This document shows positions 10,086-20,318 of a DNA stretch of 64,000 nucleotides, one piece after another (position 1 is the stretch's first letter; each line of letters starts with the position of its first letter). The DNA comes from Prorocentrum cordatum (lineage: Eukaryota > Sar > Dinophyceae > Prorocentrales > Prorocentraceae). The DNA lies in NCBI GenBank assembly GCA_963575745.1, contig CAUYUJ010022059.1:1328331-1392330 (forward strand). Reading direction: 5' to 3'. Position numbers and translations under genes: made by a program. The notes beneath the pieces were generated by a model that had not been told where the DNA came from, did not search any database, and saw nothing but the letters and a program-made list of their open reading frames with translations.

Positions 10086-10759
10086 CACTTCTTCTTCTAC
10101 CTGGTGCTCGCGGAGCGCTACCTTGTGCTCCTGGTCGCCGTGGAGGTCTGGGTAGAGAGTTGTGTCCTCCTTTCATTCGCACCGCGATAGAGCCGATCCT
10201 CCTCCTCCTCCTCCTCCTCCTCCTCCTCCTCCTCCTCCTCCCCCCGCATAAGCTCACAACCACAAGCCGCACACCTACGGCCACTCTGGGCGAAGGGGGC
10301 ACTCCCGCGTGTGGCCGGGCGGGGGAGGGAGGGCGGAGAGCAGCGCCCGCAGCTTCTCGAAGGGGGCAGCGGGCCAGCTCGGCGGCGGCGTCCGGAGCTA
10401 CGAGCGCGCAGCAGAAGGCCTCGAATTCCCCGCCGCGGAGCGCGACGCGGAGGACCAGGAGACAAGGGGAGAGGACGCAACTACCTCATTCATCCTCATC
10501 CTCCCCCCCCCCATTCCTCACCCCCTGCCTCCCTGCCTCCTCATCATCCTTCCCTATCCTCCCCTACCTCCTCCTCCTCCTCTGCATCCTACCCCGCCAC
10601 ATCTGCATCCTCTACCTCGACCTCAACCTCCTCCTAGTCCCCTGTTCCTCCTCCCTTTTTCCTCCAAGGTTGTACCTTTGTCCTCCTCCATCCCGGCCCC
10701 TCCCCCTCCTCTATCCTCCTCCCTCCCTCTCTTCCTCGCCTCTCTCCCTCCCGCTCTTA
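10086..10759. other. Gene-less CTC-rich stretch
   Basis: After the PPR-like ORF the DNA is dominated by CTC repeats (10,195-10,240) and later CCTCC-rich pyrimidine tracts. Open frames here translate as poly-Leu or poly-Pro/Ser and are compositional. Confidence 0.6.
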
Positions 10760-10835
10760 ATGGGCCCTGGAAACAACAAGGCCGTATGTTTTACTGGTTC
10801 CGTTTTGCCGTTTGTTTGACCTTGTTTTTTCTCTA
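10760..10835 (+). mobile_element. MITE B fragment (left end only)
   Basis: Begins TGGGCCCTGGAAACAACAAG and continues TTACTGGTTCCGTTTTGCCG, closely matching the left end of the complete element at 18,251-18,505. The right end is absent, so this is a truncated copy. Confidence 0.65.
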
Positions 10836-10944
10836 TCGCCCCTCCCGCAATGCTTGTCACAAGGGGTCCGCCCGCCCCCCCCCCCGCAACGGTACGGTAA
10901 CGATCGTACGGTGGGTGGTGGCGCGAAGCCCCACCCCTGCGCGC

Positions 10945-11072
10945 GGCTGTCGCGCTGTACACACCAGCGGCGTACACTGGCGCTGTTGTGCACGCAGGCG
11001 CTGTGGTGCACAACGGCCCTGTGTTGCACGCGGCTGTTGTGGTGTACGCAGGCGCTGTGGCGCGCGCAAGCA
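10945..11072. repeat. 18-bp minisatellite, cluster 1
   Basis: About seven units with consensus near GCGCTGTGGTGYACACAG. Units vary between 16 and 19 bp. GTGCAC and GTACAC palindromes recur once per unit. Two other clusters of the same unit lie at 11.8 and 30.5 kb. Confidence 0.8.
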
Positions 11073-11763
11073 CCCCTGCCTTGGAGACAATAGAAGATGA
11101 TGCTCCTTCCTACCCCATCTTACTCTCCTCACACGCCCTAGTTGTGCTCGCGGGCTACTGCTGTGCTTGCGCGCCGCGGTGCTCTCAGGCTAAAATTCAC
11201 ACCGCGAACGAAAGAAAAGAGGAGGGGGAGCATCCGCGAATGCAACAGTGCTGGGAGGAAACTTGTACCAGACAACATGTTGGTAGATGTGGTTCGTCTC
11301 GTTTTTAGCCGCCGTGATCACTATCACCACACATCGCATGCGTGACACGCTTGCCGTCGCATCAGGGCCCGTTGTCCCCCCAGGAGGAGGAGGGGAGGAA
11401 GAGGAGGAGGAGAAGGAGAAACAGGAGGAATAGACCGAGCTGGGATTCATTTGCGTGCGACACACACGCCTCTGCCTAGCGTCCCCTGACGAAGGGGTCA
11501 TGGCAAGCTCCGTGGGCGGCGACAGCCCGTTACGGGCGTTGTGGTGCATGCAGATGATGCCGCAACAGCTGCAGCGGTCCCAAACACTGTGGTGTTCGCA
11601 CGCAGGGAAGTGCACAGAGACAACGCGGCGTACACACGCAGTGTCGGCCAAAAACCGGGGGATCGCGCCCCCGGGACACAAAAGTCAATGTTCACGAATG
11701 GCTGACATATTGATTTTGATACACTCGGGCACAGGGCGGTGGCATGGTCTACGCGTGCGCTCT
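11073..11763. other. Gene-less stretch between minisatellite clusters
   Basis: No gene recognised. A purine-rich GGA/GAA tract lies at 11,381-11,430. The long open frame that runs through here into LINE-A is coding only after about 12.3 kb. Confidence 0.5.
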
Positions 11764-11971
11764 AATGTACGCGACCGCTGTGACTGCTGTGCGCGCGGCG
11801 CTCTGGTGCACGCGGGCGCTGCCTGCGGGCTATACAAGCGCTGCGGGGCACGCGCACGGCTACAGCAACACCGCACATACGACAACGAGTCTGTAATGTA
11901 CACGGCTGCTCTGGTGTGCACGGGCACAGCGGTGTACACAAACGCTGTGGTGCACGCGGGCCCTGCGACGC
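11764..11971. repeat. 18-bp minisatellite, cluster 2
   Basis: Degenerate units of the same 18-bp consensus. The segment GGCTGCTCTGGTGTGCACGG occurs here (about 11,903) and again in cluster 3 (about 30,632), showing common origin. The array stops exactly where the spliced-leader relic of LINE-A begins. Confidence 0.75.
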
Positions 11972-11993
11972 TCCGCAGCCATTTTGGCTCACG
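11972..11993 (+). other. Dinoflagellate spliced-leader relic at the LINE-A 5' end
   Basis: The 22-mer contains CCGCAGCCATTTTGGCTCA and matches the conserved dinoflagellate spliced leader at 20 of 22 positions (differences at leader positions 5 and 21). It sits 134 bases upstream of the first LINE-A ATG. The simplest reading is that the LINE RNA was trans-spliced before being reverse-transcribed, so the leader became the element's 5' end. Confidence 0.75.
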
Positions 11994-12127
11994 ATACCAC
12001 GCTTCCCTCGAGGCGACGTGGGTACCGCTAGTTCGCGGCCATTCCCTGCAGTTGCTGCCTCGGTCGAGCCGCGCGTTGCCGAGGGGCCTCGTTCCCCCCA
12101 GTTTTGCTCCAGGACATCTGGCCAGCG

Positions 12128-13185
12128 ATGTCTTACTGGAAGTGCGGTGGGTGCGGCGCCTTCAACCCGCAGGGGCAGGCCAAGTGCGCGTTCTGCAAGC
12201 AGGGGCGGCCCTGGCGATACTGGTCGCAGGGTCGCCGCCGCGGACGGGGCGGCAACGGCGGCGGCTCGGGCGGGGCGGCGGCCAAGGAGGTCGGAAGCCC
12301 TCGGCGCCGTGGGCTCGGAGTGCCGACGGTCAGCGCCCCACCACCAACGCTTGGCACCCGCCGCGCGTGGACGACAAGCAGCTCTTGCGTGCGGTCGAGT
12401 TGCCAACCAAAAAGTGGGAGGCCGCCAAGGAGGTCTTCACGCAAGCGCAGGTCAACAAGGTCGAGGCCACGAGGACTGCCCGTGCCAACGGCCTCTGCGC
12501 CGCCCGCGAGGCCACCACGGATTTCGAACGCATCGGGAAGAAGCTCAAGGCGGAGGAGGGCAAGGAGCAGCGCATGGCGGCCGACCTCATGGACCGCCTG
12601 CTCAAGCTGGACGCCACGCAGGCGCTCGTCCGCGCCCTCCGCGAGTCGCACGAGGAGGCCCGTGCGGCTGCCGCCTCGACCTTCTCTGGCGCGGCCCAGA
12701 CCCCCGCGGCGGAGCTTCTCGAGAAAGTCACCGCCCACGGCACCTCGGGCAAGGATCCCGCGGCCCTCGTCAAGGAGTTCCTCGAGCAGGCCGCGGCCTT
12801 CGCCAAGGCCTCAGCTGCACCGCCAGCTGCCGCCTCCGCCGACGTGCCCATGGGCGACGCGGGCCCGCCAGGAGGAGAGGCGGCTGCCCGGCCGCAGCAG
12901 CCCGCGGTCCCACCAGCAGCGGCGCAAGTCGGGCTCACGCCCGGGGTGGGCGCCACACGCCTCCGGGCGGTCCTGTCTGCGGCAGACCCTCCTGGCCTTC
13001 TTGCTCTCACTACTGACGGTGAAGAGCGCAAGCGGCTCGGCGACGCGATGGCCCTCATGCGTGAACACGTCGGCAAGAAGTTTCGCGGCGGCTCTGGACC
13101 CGCAGGCTCCGCCGACGGCCCAGCAGCAGGTGCTGCCCCCCCCCCCCCCCCCGCGGCTGCAGCGCCCGCCGCCTCCCAGAGCTAG
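12128..13185 (+). pseudogene. LINE-A ORF1: zinc finger and coiled-coil protein, frameshifted
   Basis: The chosen ATG opens a RanBP2-type zinc finger: W-K-C-G-G-C, ten residues, then C-A-F-C, with the conserved Asn after the first Cys pair, followed by a Gly/Arg-rich stretch typical of nucleic-acid binding. Between about 12,230 and 12,370 the sense frame changes, and the new frame (ending in a stop at 13,183-13,185) carries a long Ala/Lys/Glu-rich helical region followed by a Pro/Ala tail with a C homopolymer (13,138-13,150). ORF1 proteins of LINEs coat the element RNA; zinc fingers of this type are usual in dinoflagellate LINE ORF1. The downstream endonuclease lies in another frame. Confidence 0.65.
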
Positions 13186-13186
13186 G

Positions 13187-13960
13187 GAGCAGCCAGCCAA
13201 CGGCAGCGTCTGGCTCGGCCTCTCCTTCAATGCGAACGCGTTCGCCACGCTGGGCCAGCTTCTGCGCAAGGAGGACCTCAGGCAGCGCGACCTCGTCGCC
13301 GCCCAGGAGACCCACCTCTCCACCGATCGCGCTGCCGAGGTCGCAGCTCGACTGGGCCGCCACGCCTGGCAGGCCCTCGCCGCCCCCGCCGCCGACTCGA
13401 ACAGCGGCCACCCAGGCCATGGAAGCCTGCTCAGCCTCGCCCCCAGGCGCCACGGCCCCGGGCGCTTCGAGGTGAGCGGGCTGCGCAGCGGCGTGCTCGT
13501 CCCAGGCCGCGCTGCCATCGCGCGCCATAGCGGCGTCATCAGAAAGGGGCTTCGCGTGGATCAACGTGCACCTCCACATTGCCGAGGGCCTCTCGGCCGC
13601 CAACCTCCTCATCCTGGGCGCGGTGAGGTCGGCCGCGCAGAGCCTCGGCCTCCCCCTCGTCATCGGCGATGACTTCGATATGACGCCGCAGAAGCTGTCC
13701 GAGGCTACGTGGCTCGGGCAGATCAGCGGCGCGGTCATCAGCCCGACGGTCGGCGCCATCAAGCCCTCGGAGCGCGTGATCGACTTCTTCGTGGTCTCGC
13801 CGCGCCTCGCCTCGGCCACCGCCACCGCTCTCCGCGACTGGGACTTCGGGCCGCATCGGCCAGTTCTCCTCGAGGTCGCCACCCAGAAGGTCCAGCCCTG
13901 GATCCAGGTCACGCGGGCGTCCAAGCCTTTCCCGCGGCCACTCTCTCCGGGCTGCTGCTC
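13187..13960 (+). pseudogene. LINE-A endonuclease domain (EEP family), frameshifted
   Basis: The first part reads through motifs resembling the start of LINE apurinic-like endonucleases (an AAQETHL segment for the usual Q-E-T metal site). A frame change near 13,550 is needed to reach the second part, which contains GDDFDMTPQ (normally G-D-W/F-N), VIDFFVVS, and FGPHRPV in place of the catalytic S-D-H-x-P. These line up in the correct order for the fold that nicks target DNA. The Asn of GDFN is replaced by Asp and the final Asp is lost, so catalysis is unlikely even if the frame were continuous. Confidence 0.6.
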
Positions 13961-16310
13961 GCAAGGCTACGAGCCAGCCTGGGCCGACGTCCGCTCCAGG
14001 ATAGTCAGCGCCGCCTCTGTGGATGAGGCTTGGAAGGAAGTCATCAGGATGACTGAGGCGATCTTGATCGATCGGCGCGGCCTCAGCGAGCAGGGCAGCA
14101 TGCGCCGCGGCAGGGAGGGGCCGCCGACGCTGCAGCGGGTGCTCGCCAGCAAGCCCAACCTCCCCAGGCACCCCAAGCTGGACTCCAGCACGCAGTGGAT
14201 CTGCCATTGGGCGTTCGAGGCGCGCAGGGCCGCCTCGCTGAGCACCGCGCGCTCGCGCCTAGACGGGCTGCTCAGCCAGCGCAGGCTCAGCTCCAGGCTG
14301 CCGCCCAACGCCGACGTGGACACGGCCGACCAGCAGCGGCTCAACACGTGCAGGCGCTGGCGCTCATCGGCAGCGTGCTCGACTCCTTCGATGCGCCTTC
14401 TGCAGGGTGCCTCGCGGAGCTCGTCGGCGCCATCTCCAAGCAGTGCATCGAGGACGCCGTGAAGTTGGTGAGGAAGCGCTTCGGCAACTGGATCGACCAG
14501 CAGCATGCGCTGGGCGGCAAGGGGCTGCACGCCTTCACGCGCGAGCCCATGCCTCGGCACCCTCGCCCGCCGGCCGCCGACGCGCCCGACGGCAAGGGCG
14601 GGCCGCCGCTGCCGGTCCCTGCCGACCAGCAGACCTGCGTCGGGCTGCTCGTCAAGGAGCGGACGCGCTACTGGAACGTCGGCGCCCCCGTGGCGCCGCC
14701 GCGGTGGCCCGCCGACCTCGGCGAGCGGCCCCCGAGGCCTACCGTCGCCGGCATGCGCGAGGTCTTCCGCGGCTTCGCCGCCGCCGCGGGCGCGAAGATG
14801 CAAGGCCCATCGCCCTCCTCGCCGCCCTGGTCCGCGCCCGCGGGCGCCCGCGGCGAGACGTCGCAGCCGCCTGGGAGAGGGGCCGCCCCAGCGCCTGCCG
14901 GCGGGCCTGCGCAGGCAAGGCCTGCGAGCGCGCGGCCCGGCAGCAGCTGGCCTGGGGCGGGCGGCTCAAGGGCCGACCGCGTCGGGGGGCCCGACCTTGA
15001 CTGGAGCTCGGCGGCGGTCATCCTCGACTTGTGGAAGGCCTTCGAGCAGCTGAAGCACCAGCATCTCGTCGACGCCGCCGTGCAGCACGACTTCCCTGTC
15101 TGGGCGGTGAAGCTCTAAATCTCCCTCTACCGACTGCCGCGGGCGCTGGAGCTCAACGGCGCGGTCTCGGTGCAGCAGGCGGTCCTCGCTGGGGACATGC
15201 GGGCCACCTTCTTCATGGAGCTCGTCCTCCTCAGCCCGCTCGATCGTGCCCTGCGGGCCTCGCCGAGCATCGCCCCGTCGGTCGCGGTCGACGACCTGGT
15301 CTTCCAGCGGGTTGGAGGCAGCGGGCGCGTGACCGACGACCTCGTCGCCAGCGTCGCCAGCGTCGTCGGCGAGCTGCGCGCGGTGGACGCCCACGTCGCC
15401 ACCGAGAAGTCGCCCCTGCTGGCCGACGCGCCCGCAGCGGCCGCAGCGCTCGAGAGCCGCCTGGCGCAGGCAGCCAAGGCGCGGCCAGTGGAGGCCGCCC
15501 GCGACCTTGGGGTGGGCAACGCCCTGGCTGGGCGGGCGCCCAGGCTCGCCCGTCGGTTTCGCCTCTAGCAGACCGCGCGGCGGGCCCCTCGCCTCAGGAG
15601 GCTCTGGGGCCCAGGGCGCCGCCGCCACGTCGCGGCGAGGATCTTCAAGCAGGGCGTCGAGGCCAGCTTCGCCCGCGGCGTCTGCTGCGCGGGGCTCGCC
15701 GACGCCGACCCCAACGTTGCGCGCGCTGGCGTTCTTGCGGGTCGAGATCAGGCCCTCTGGCAAGAGCCGCGCCGCCGTCCTCGCCGCCGTCGGCAGGGGC
15801 TACGACGCCGCGCTCCTGGCGCCGCGCGACCCAGCGCGCATGTTGCACAGGGCCGTCTGGGAGCAGTGGCTCCCCAGGCAGGCCCTGGACAAGGTCTTCG
15901 CGGCTGCCGCGGCCGCTTCGGGCAGCTGGGCCGACTGCCGCGGCCCCGTGGAGGCCGCTCTCCTCTCGATGCGCCGCGCGGGCTGGGGGGCGGCTTCGCC
16001 GGGCGCGCGGGCCACGCGCGACGGCTCCCACCGCGGCGTCAGCGACGCCAGCCCGTGGCCCACCAAAGAGGTGCTCGGCCGCAGCTGCGAGCGCTGGCAG
16101 GCCAAGCAGCCCAGCAAGCACGACGCCTCCTGGCTCGACGTCGGCATCAACTTCGGCCCGCTTCGGCGGTGGATGGCAAGCGGCAGTGGCGCCTCCCAGG
16201 AAGCGCGGGGCTGGCCCAGCCTCAGCAGCGAGCAGCGCGGCTACCTCAGGTCCTGCATCGTCGACGGCCAGTGGACCAACGCCAGGAAGTACGGCAACGA
16301 CCGTTGTGCG
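13961..16310 (+). pseudogene. LINE-A linker and reverse transcriptase, broken
   Basis: The linker (about 13,961-14,940) has the Arg/Ala-rich helices between endonuclease and RT. The palm begins with AVILDLWKAFEQL (motif A Asp, 15,022 onward). A TAA at 15,116-15,118 interrupts it, and the same frame resumes with SLYRLPRALEL. Motif C reads AVDDLVF instead of the usual Y-x-D-D. Much of the finger and thumb is degenerate or runs in alternate frames; the frame used at about 15,720-16,300 recalls the RT C-terminal region. The long GC-rich ORFs overlapping in other frames are shadows. This copy cannot encode active RT. Confidence 0.55.
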
Positions 16311-17335
16311 CCCCCTCGTGCTTCTGCGAGCTCTGCCCCAACCAGGTCGGCGACGTCTGGCACAGGTACCTCTGCTGCAGCGCCATTCAGGACCACGGGC
16401 TCAGCCTCCCGCGCGAGATCGCCTCGCTGCTGCCGCAGAAGGGCAACGCGGTCGTCCAGAACCTCGTCGAGCGCGTCCTCTCCCCAGCCCTGCGGCCCCA
16501 ATGGAGGCCTCCCAGCGGCGGCTTCCTCGACCGCCACCGCTGGTGCTGCGGCGAGCCGAGCGAGCCCTTCGTCGGTCAGCCACTCTACTGCGACGGCACG
16601 CCGTGCGACGCGCAGCTCGCCGAAGGCCGCGGTGCGCAGGCCGCGGCAGCGGTCGTCGAGCTTCCTCCAGACCCTGAGGAAGTCGACCCAGGCGCTGGCA
16701 GCCGTACCAAGGCGCTGGGCGCGCCTCTTGTCGGGCCCTGGCAGAGCATCGAGGGCGCGGAGCTGCTGTCGGTGCTCATCGTCCTGTGGCACGCCATCCC
16801 GCCCATCGAGCTGTACTGCGACGCCAGCTTCGTCGTCGACGGCGTCAACCTTCGGGGCGAGGCCCGCGCGACGCCGGCATCCTCAGCGCGGGGGCATCTC
16901 TGGCGGCAGGCGCGGCAGGCGCTCCACGAGTTCGGCGGCGTCGGCCCTGTGGGACTCACTATCGTCAAGGTCAAAGGCCACGCCGCCCTCGCCCACGTCG
17001 CCCGCGGCATCATTACGAAGAAGCAGCGCCGTGGCAACTACGAGGCCGACCGCGTCGCAGGCGGGGTCGCCTACCACCTGCGCGCCCCCTTGGCCGAGAG
17101 GCGGCGGCGGCTGCGCGCCCAGCTCCTCGTCGACGGTGTCGCGCACTGGGCGGCCGCGGCAGGTGTTCCCGCGGCTGCCGACAGACTCAACAGCGCCCGC
17201 GGTTACGTGGCCCGCGACGAAGCCAACGAGGACCGCCTCCGCCTCACCGAGCACTCGTTCGTCACGCTCGCCTTGGGCCACTGGCGCTGCACGGTCTGCC
17301 TGCGCACGGCGCGCACCACGAGGTCGAGGCAGTAG
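16311..17335 (+). pseudogene. LINE-A zinc motif and RNase H domain
   Basis: Starts with a Cys/His cluster (CELC...WHRYLCC) of the kind that precedes RNase H in these LINEs. The RNase H core follows in one open frame: LYCDGTPC (first Asp, codon at 16,592), IEGAELLSVL (Glu, 16,751-16,762), LYCDASFVVDG (Asp, 16,820), the KVKGHA strand, and NYEADRVA (final Asp, near 17,047). All four acidic positions are present, so this domain is the best preserved part of LINE-A. The frame ends at a TAG at 17,333-17,335. RNase H removes the RNA strand during reverse transcription. Confidence 0.65.
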
Positions 17336-18149
17336 CTGTATCGGACCCCGTGCGCCCCCAAGATCGCCTCGGTGGCCAGGAGGGCGGCGCCGTCCAGTTT
17401 GGCAGCAGGCGCGGCCCTTGCGGCGGCGGCGGCGGCTGCAGCTGCCGACGGCGCCGACAGCCGACCAGGAGAGCTCGGCCCAGATCGGGGCCAGGACCCC
17501 GCGCCGAGTGCGGTGGGGCAGGCGCCCGCGACCGCAGCGCGCGCGGCTCGGCCCGCGGCCGGGGCTCCGCGCCGAGCGCGGGGGGCCAGCCGCCCGCCCC
17601 CGCGGGGGCCACCGCGGCCCAGTGCGACGCCGCGGCCAGCGGCCAGGTCGGGGCCAGCCTGGCTTGCGAGCGGGCCTCGGAGGAGGCCGCGAGGTCCCGC
17701 TCCCCACGGCTCGGCCGCCAGCAGCGCCAGCCGTCGGCGGCCCCATTTTTTTCAGGCAAAGTCATGCGGTACAGGTTTACGTGTTTCGTCTGGCAACACT
17801 ACAGGGTCCGTCGGCGGCCTTAGCGGCGCCCGGCGGGGGCGAGCCCGCCGCCGAGGAGGGCCCGCCGAGGGCGCGCGACGCCCTCGGCCACATCGTGCAG
17901 CGCGCCTTCGGCTACGCGTTGTGCGCGCGGTGCCACGCTTACGCCAGGGGGCGCCTCGGCAGCATCAGGGCCCCGGCATCACAGTGCGCCCCACACGTGG
18001 GCGAAGCGGGGCGCATCCGTCGGCTTCGGGTCGACCGCATTCGCAGCGGCCTGCGCTCCGCCAGCTCGGCGCGCCTCGCGGACGACGCGGCGGCTGGCGA
18101 GGCACCTGGCCTCCCGAGAGCGGCCGCCCCCGCTCCGCGGCCGCGCTAA
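17336..18149 (+). pseudogene. LINE-A C-terminal region with Cys-pair motif
   Basis: A different frame, ending at a TAA (18,147-18,149), carries a GC-rich, Arg/Pro/Ala tail and then ALCARCHAYARGRL followed later by a further Cys and His. Dinoflagellate LINE polyproteins end with a similar C-x2-C motif. The preceding 400 bases look like filler with no recognisable fold. Confidence 0.4.
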
Positions 18150-18250
18150 CCGCGCTGGCCCTTCCCGCGACGGCCCACGCGTCGTCGGCGGCTGCGGGCC
18201 CCCGCGCGTCCGTGGCGTGCGCAGGGGGCGTCTGTCGCCGCCGTCCTCCT

Positions 18251-18505
18251 AGGGCTTTGTGGGCCCTGGAAACGACAGGGCAATTTTTTTACCGGTTTTG
18301 TTTTGCCGTTTCTTTGCCGGTTCCGACGCCGTTTTTTAACCGGTTCCGTCGCCGCTGTTAGACCGGTTCCGGCTCCGGTTCCAATCCAGGAGCCTTTTTT
18401 GCTACCGTTTCTGGTCGCCGTTTTTTTTGTCGCTTCCATTTTCAAAGGACATTTTTGGGAAAGGGTGAAACAACGCCCTGTCGTTTCCGGGGCCCACAAA
18501 CCCCT
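18251..18505. mobile_element. MITE B, complete copy with 31-bp terminal inverted repeats
   Basis: The arms 18,251-18,281 (AGGGCTTTGTGGGCCCTGG...) and 18,475-18,505 are inverted and match at 29 of 31 positions. The 255-bp interior is made of degenerate CCGGTTCCGTCGCCGTTT units and has no ORF. Target duplications are not evident. Partial copies lie at 10,760 and 31,335. The transposase that would move it was not found. Confidence 0.75.
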
Positions 18506-18705
18506 CCCCCCAAATAAATACTCTCTGCGTGGAGATCCACATATAAGCGCATGTTTTAACATTTTCCTGGCAAAGCAACCTAACAGCGATGTGTAGAAGC
18601 AGATCTGGGAGCATTCCTTTTGATTTTTTTGTATGAGTCCTGTTCTAGAATTCGGATGCCTTCGCAGTCGCAGACGAGGATGATCGAAGAGGGCTCGAGA
18701 GCTCC

Positions 18706-18925
18706 CTTTGCCAGGACGCCCCCCCCGTGATCGCTTCTCGCGGCGGGGGGGGGGCGCCCCAGAACCTTGAGGAGGATGTCGGAACGCGCCCTGGCCAGAG
18801 CGCCCCCCCCGTGACCCCTTCTCGCGGCGGGGGGAAGCGCAGCAGAGAACTTCAGGAGGTGGTCAGAACGCGCCCTGGCCGGAGCGCCCCCCCGTGACCG
18901 CTTCTCGCGGCGGGGGGGCGCTCCA
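18706..18925. repeat. Tandem repeat, about 84-bp unit, 2.5 copies
   Basis: GTGAYCSCTTCTCGCGGC recurs at 18,727, 18,811 and 18,894, each flanked by C and G runs and by CGCCCTGGCC. Steps of 84 and 83 bp. Confidence 0.8.
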
Positions 18926-18930
18926 TACTA

Positions 18931-19105
18931 CATATAAGTACATACAGATGTATACAAAACATATAAGTACATACATCTGTATACATATTAAAACGTCGTG
19001 GATCCCCGCAGCTGAGGCTCCAGAGGCCAGACGCCATGAAGGCAAATCTTGAAACGTCCCGGATCCCCGCAGTTGCGCCTCCAGAGGCCGGAACCGCTGA
19101 GAAAA
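18931..19105. repeat. Two nested tandem duplications (29 bp and 61 bp)
   Basis: CATATAAGTACATACA starts at 18,931 and again at 18,960 (29-bp step). GGATCCCCGCAG segments preceded by AAACGTC start at 18,991 and 19,052 (61-bp step) and share CTCCAGAGGCC. Confidence 0.8.
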
Positions 19106-19131
19106 ACCTTGCGTATCCTTCCTCGAACTCC

Positions 19132-19192
19132 TCCTTCTTCTTCCTCCTCCTCCTCCTCCCCCTCCTCCTCCTCCTCCTCCTCCTCCTCCCTC
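19132..19192. repeat. (CTC)n microsatellite
   Basis: CTC/CTT triplets between the 61-bp and 152-bp tandem repeats. Confidence 0.85.
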
Positions 19193-19200
19193 TGAGCACA

Positions 19201-19516
19201 CCGCGAACGGGACCGTGCAATACCCCTCGGCGGCTCTTCTTAGGGACGTGAACATGAACGCCGCGCTCGAAACATCCTCCAAATCTGCCCCGAAAGCGAA
19301 GGATGTTGGGACAGAAAACAGGCAAACCGCTCGAGACGTCCCCACAAAACGACCGCGAACGGGATCGTGCAATACCCCCCGGCGGCTCCCCTTAAGGACG
19401 TGAGAATGAGCGCCTCGCTCGAGACATCCCCTAAATCTGCTCCGAAAACGAAGGATGCTGGGACAGAAGAGGGGCAAACCGCTTGAAACATCCCCACAAA
19501 ACGGCCGCGAACGGGG
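19201..19516. repeat. Tandem repeat, 152-bp unit, about 2.1 copies
   Basis: CCGCGAACGGG starts at 19,201, 19,353 and 19,505, exactly 152 bp apart. Each full unit includes TGCAATACCCC, GGCGGCTC and GACAGAA segments. The third copy is cut short. Small open frames across the array arise from the repeat itself. Confidence 0.85.
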
Positions 19517-19517
19517 C

Positions 19518-19670
19518 GCGCGTGAGTCTCAGCATGAGCAAGTCTGAATAGGAGTAGGTCTGAGTATGAGTAGGTCTGAGTATGAATAATGTTGTGTCTG
19601 AGTAAGTTTGGGCATGAGTAAATCTGGATGCGAATAAGTCTGCGTATGAGTAAGTCTGGGTACGAGGAGG
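19518..19670. repeat. Degenerate 16-17 bp tandem repeat GTCTGAGTATGAGTAG
   Basis: About nine imperfect units in which TCTGAGTA or TCTGCGTA alternates with TGAGTA; the array follows the 152-bp repeat directly. Confidence 0.75.
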
Positions 19671-19752
19671 AGAATAAGAAAGAGAAGGGTAAGGAGGAGA
19701 AGCAGAAGGTGTCCAAGTAATAACGAGAACCCCATCTTAGGATATGGGGAAC

Positions 19753-20200
19753 AACTCCTTCCAGGGCGTGAGTTACACAAACAATCGACTGATTCAAAGG
19801 GATCGCGGGTAAAGGGGGGTGGACACGATGGGCGCAGACAAAGCAGCCACCCCAGCCGACAGGACCCGCGCATCGCTCGGCCCTTGGGGAGGAGAGAAGG
19901 ATCAAAACTAAACGATCCCCCGTTCAACATCAACTAAATGCGTGGACGCACGAAATGGAAAGATGAATAACAAGTACGTACCTGCGGATGACAAGTCGCG
20001 CAATCACGCACGCGGCCCTTCCTATCCCTTTTCCCCCCGTCACAACCGAAGCTTGCATGGTAAGGGAAACTCCTTCCAGGGCCTGAGTTACACAAACAAC
20101 CGACTGATTCAAAGGGTTCGCGGGTAAGGGGGGGTGGACACGATGGGCGCAGACAAGGCAGCCACCCCGGCCGACAAGACCCGCGCATCGCTCGGCCCTT
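19753..20200. repeat. 133-bp direct duplication
   Basis: Copies at 19,753-19,885 and 20,068-20,200 share long identical stretches (for example GGTGGACACGATGGGCGCAG and CCGCGCATCGCTCGGCCC). They are separated by 182 bp that contains the dispersed repeat at 19,988-20,063. Confidence 0.85.
19988..20063. repeat. 76-bp dispersed repeat, copy 1
   Basis: Contains CACGCGGCCCTTCC and ATCCCTTTTCCCCCC and ends GCATGGTAAG. A near-identical copy lies at 30,378-30,453. Its right flank differs, so it is a dispersed unit and not part of the 133-bp duplication. Confidence 0.8.
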
Positions 20201-20318
20201 CCCATCGAGGCGATCGCGGGCACAGGGCCCATCGTGCGCGATCCCAAACCCGCCCCAGTGAACCCTGGCTTGTTCTGGGCATTGCTCATGCTGCTGAAGA
20301 GAAGCCGTCGCAATTTTA

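Larger units (their letters stand above)
11972..18149 (+). mobile_element. LINE-A, full-length but decayed non-LTR retrotransposon with 5' spliced-leader relic
   Basis: Gene order is that of a two-ORF LINE with RNase H: 5' leader relic, RanBP2-type zinc finger and ORF1-like coiled-coil region, apurinic-type endonuclease, reverse transcriptase, RNase H, then a C-terminal Cys/His motif. The parts lie in different frames, so several frameshifts and at least one in-frame TAA (15,116-15,118) separate them. Its codon use is strongly GC-rich, matching the surrounding DNA. The 5' boundary is set by the leader relic, which abuts a minisatellite; the 3' boundary is somewhere before MITE B at 18,251. 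No target-site duplication or poly-A tail was identified. The domain assignments are from motif recognition of dinoflagellate LINE proteins, not from alignment. Confidence 0.75.

Noticed and set aside
10082-11100. Leu- and Pro-rich ORFs after the PPR-like gene
   Set aside because: Products of CTC repeats and MITE B sequence, with no motif.
12811-13539. Minus-strand ORFs across LINE-A
   Set aside because: Shadows of the plus-strand retroelement; GC-rich third positions keep the antisense frame open.
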